Assembly (NCBI RefSeq): GCF_000311745.1
Contig: NZ_HE978531.1
Coordinates: 124,001-188,000 of the forward strand
Source of the DNA: Anaerococcus obesiensis ph10
GTDB lineage: Bacteria > Bacillota > Clostridia > Tissierellales > Peptoniphilaceae
Reading direction: 5' to 3'
DNA length: 64,000 nucleotides
Shown: positions 62,255 through 64,000 of the stretch, piece by piece
How positions within the stretch are numbered: position 1 is the first letter of the stretch
How the letters are laid out: each line of letters starts with the position of its first letter
Notes under the pieces: model-generated
Seen by the model: only the letters and a program-made list of their open reading frames with translations
What the model was told of the DNA's origin: nothing
Database searches by the model: none
Made by a program: the position numbers and the translations under genes

Positions 62255-64000
62255 CTATTTTAAATACATACATCTCATAGCATTTAATACAGCTATAATT
62301 GTAACACCAACATCTGCAAAAATTGCAGCCCACATTGAAGTAAGTCCCAACGCTCCAAGAATTAAAACTATAATTTTCACACCGATTGAAAAATATATAT
62401 TTTCTTTTACAATTCTTAGACATTTTTTTGAAACTTTTATGGCCGTTGGAATTTTTCCTGGATCATCATCCATCAAAATCACATCAGCAGCTTCAATTGC
62501 TGCATCTGAACCCATAGCTCCCATAGCAATTCCTACATCTGCTCTGGTAAGTGATGGGGCATCATTAATTCCATCTCCAACAAAGGCAATTTTTTTATTT
62601 ACATCATCTTTTTTATCTAAAATTTCTTCAAGGATTTTTACCTTGTCTTGAGGGAGAAGTTCACTGTAAAATTCATCTAAAGATAAATTTTTTGCAACAT
62701 TTTCTCCAACTTCTTTAGAATCTCCAGTAAGCATTATTGTCTTGCTTATATTATTTTTTTTCAAATCAGATATAGCTTTTTTAGAATTTTCTTTTATTGT
62801 ATCTGATATTACAATGTGACCTTGGTATTCATTATTTATTGCAAGATGGATAATGGTTCCAATTTTTTCACAAGCTTTCCATTCTATATTTAATTTATCC
62901 ATTAATTTTGAATTTCCAAGGTAAACCTCATCATCATTTACTTTTGCACTTATTCCATAGCCTGAAATTTCTTTTATATCACGAATTTCACAATCATCTT
63001 TTTCGTTTGGATAGGCTTTTCTCAAAGAATCTGCAATAGGGTGGGTTGAATATCTTTCAACGTGACTTGCTATATGAAGAAGTTCTTCTTTAGATAATTT
63101 TTCTGGATGAACAGCTGTTACTTCAAAAGTTCCCTTTGTTAAGGTTCCGGTTTTATCAAAAATGATTTGGTCAACATTTGATAAAATTTCCATATAATTT
63201 GATCCTTTTACAAGAATTCCCTTTTTGCTTGCAGATCCAATTCCTGCGAAAAATGATAGGGGAATAGAAATTACCAAAGCGCAAGGACAAGAAATTATTA
63301 AAAATATCAAGGCCCTATAAATCCAAGAAGAAAAATTTGGACTTTGACCTATTAAAAATAAAAATATTCCTGGTAAAAACGCTAAGGCTAGTGCAAGATA
63401 AACAACTACTGGTGTATAAATTCTTGCAAATTTTGTAATGAAATTTTCAGATTTTGATTTTCTTTCAGACGCATCCTCAATTAATTCTAAAACTTTTGTA
63501 ACAGTAGATTCTCCAAATTCTTTTGTAGTTTTAACTTTCAACAATCCATTTAAATTAATTGAACCTGAATATATTTCTGAATCCTTTTTTACATCTTTTG
63601 GAAGAGATTCTCCAGTCAAAGCTTTTGTATCAAGAGAAGATTCTCCATCAATTACAATTCCGTCCAAAGGAACTTTTTCTCCTGGCTTAATTATAATTAT
63701 TGAGCCAATTTCTACTTCATCTGGATCAACTTCAATTATATTTCCATTTTCATCTTCAATATTTGCATAATCAGGAGCAATGTCCATTAAATCAGCAATA
63801 GATTTTCTACTTTTACCAACAGCGTAAGATTGAAAAAATTCTCCGATTTGATAAAAAAGCATAACAGAAACAGCCTCTACAAAATCATTGCTTTTTGTAT
63901 AAATTGCAAGAATAATTGCGCCAATGGTTGCAATCGACATCAATAAAGATTCATCAAAAGCTTGTTTATTTTTAATTCCATTAAATGCCTCAAGCAAAAC
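62255..64000 (-). CDS. Zn/Cd-type heavy-metal P1B ATPase, N-terminus outside the window
   Basis: P-type ATPase that exports Zn(II)/Cd(II)-type ions. The actuator domain (LTGESLP), membrane metal site SCPCALVISIP, phosphorylation motif DKTGTLTKG, nucleotide-binding HP motif (STHPIADSL), and hinge VGDGINDAPSL are present; the last membrane segments carry IFADVGVTIIAVLNAMRC with an aspartate as in ZntA/CadA-type pumps. About 581 residues are inside the window; the frame is open to the edge, so the N-terminal metal-binding region is unseen. The HAD gene follows four bases after its stop. Confidence 0.92.
   Translation of the reverse strand, partial: VLLEAFNGIKNKQAFDESLLMSIATIGAIILAIYTKSNDFVEAVSVMLFYQIGEFFQSYAVGKSRKSIADLMDIAPDYANIEDENGNIIEVDPDEVEIGSIIIIKPGEKVPLDGIVIDGESSLDTKALTGESLPKDVKKDSEIYSGSINLNGLLKVKTTKEFGESTVTKVLELIEDASERKSKSENFITKFARIYTPVVVYLALALAFLPGIFLFLIGQSPNFSSWIYRALIFLIISCPCALVISIPLSFFAGIGSASKKGILVKGSNYMEILSNVDQIIFDKTGTLTKGTFEVTAVHPEKLSKEELLHIASHVERYSTHPIADSLRKAYPNEKDDCEIRDIKEISGYGISAKVNDDEVYLGNSKLMDKLNIEWKACEKIGTIIHLAINNEYQGHIVISDTIKENSKKAISDLKKNNISKTIMLTGDSKEVGENVAKNLSLDEFYSELLPQDKVKILEEILDKKDDVNKKIAFVGDGINDAPSLTRADVGIAMGAMGSDAAIEAADVILMDDDPGKIPTAIKVSKKCLRIVKENIYFSIGVKIIVLILGALGLTSMWAAIFADVGVTIIAVLNAMRCMYLK

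Noticed and set aside
1-64000. CRISPR arrays, prophage or transposase genes
   Set aside because: No spaced direct repeats, no integrase, transposase or phage structural pattern was seen; the only mobile-like DNA is the non-coding palindromic element.

Overview
The window is strongly AT-rich bacterial DNA with short spacers, AGGAGG-type ribosome sites and many hairpin-plus-T-run terminators. Gene content points to an anaerobic, low-GC Bacillota of the Clostridia/Tissierellia type, probably a Peptoniphilaceae member such as Anaerococcus. The reasons are the lepA-hemW-hrcA-grpE-dnaK-dnaJ-mtaB order with a CIRCE operator, a SCIFF ranthipeptide with its maturase, T-box, lysine and TPP riboswitches, and a large set of cation-coupled amino-acid transporters. 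The species assignment is inference. No transposase, phage or CRISPR genes were seen.

Layout. 1-8.9 kb: 3' part of lepA, hemW, the HrcA-controlled heat-shock genes, mtaB and a tRNA-Thr(CGU). 9-11 kb: a membrane protein and a small anchored protein, both uncharacterised. 11-18.6 kb: tex, a frameshifted PTS IIA gene, proS, a cysteine-less thioredoxin-like protein, fba, rho and a DedA-like membrane protein. 18.6-27.6 kb: rpmE, then a tightly packed run prmC-prfA-CDF exporter-tsaC-upp-murA-recD2-comFC. 27.5-30.6 kb (minus strand): SCIFF maturase, SCIFF peptide and an Orn/Lys/Arg decarboxylase-like enzyme. 30.6-37.8 kb: LTA-synthase-like protein, COG2426 protein, LCP protein, apt, YbaK-type editing protein, a putative metallopeptidase and a thioesterase. 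37.9-42.6 kb: MarR regulator with a heterodimeric ABC exporter. 43-58.6 kb: a transporter-rich stretch holding NhaC, DAACS, two tandem ABC exporters with a possible peptide leader, an FAD enzyme, GNAT, T-box-BrnQ, AGCS, lysine riboswitch-NhaC-like transporter and a second AGCS. 58.7-64 kb: lactate dehydrogenase, TPP riboswitch-thiC, a HAD phosphatase and the 3' part of a Zn/Cd P-type ATPase.

Four observations stand out. First, two copies of a ~198-bp palindromic MITE-like element lie in the dnaK-dnaJ and apt-ybaK gaps, each between 16-19-bp direct repeats; one has duplicated the apt terminator. Second, five single-base losses at A-runs break or alter four genes (PTS IIA, comFC, marR, one ABC half). 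They all have the same direction and base, so either the assembly under-calls A-runs or this genome tolerates slippage at A-tracts. Third, a short reading frame ending in a double-glycine-like motif is stop-start coupled to a pair of NisT-like ABC exporters, but it is out of frame with the only good start codon. Fourth, a complete SCIFF peptide gene of 49 codons, with its own consensus promoter, sits upstream of its radical-SAM maturase.

The transporters, the three riboregulators that sense amino-acid charging, lysine and thiamine pyrophosphate, and the presence of lactate dehydrogenase fit an amino-acid-scavenging fermenter.
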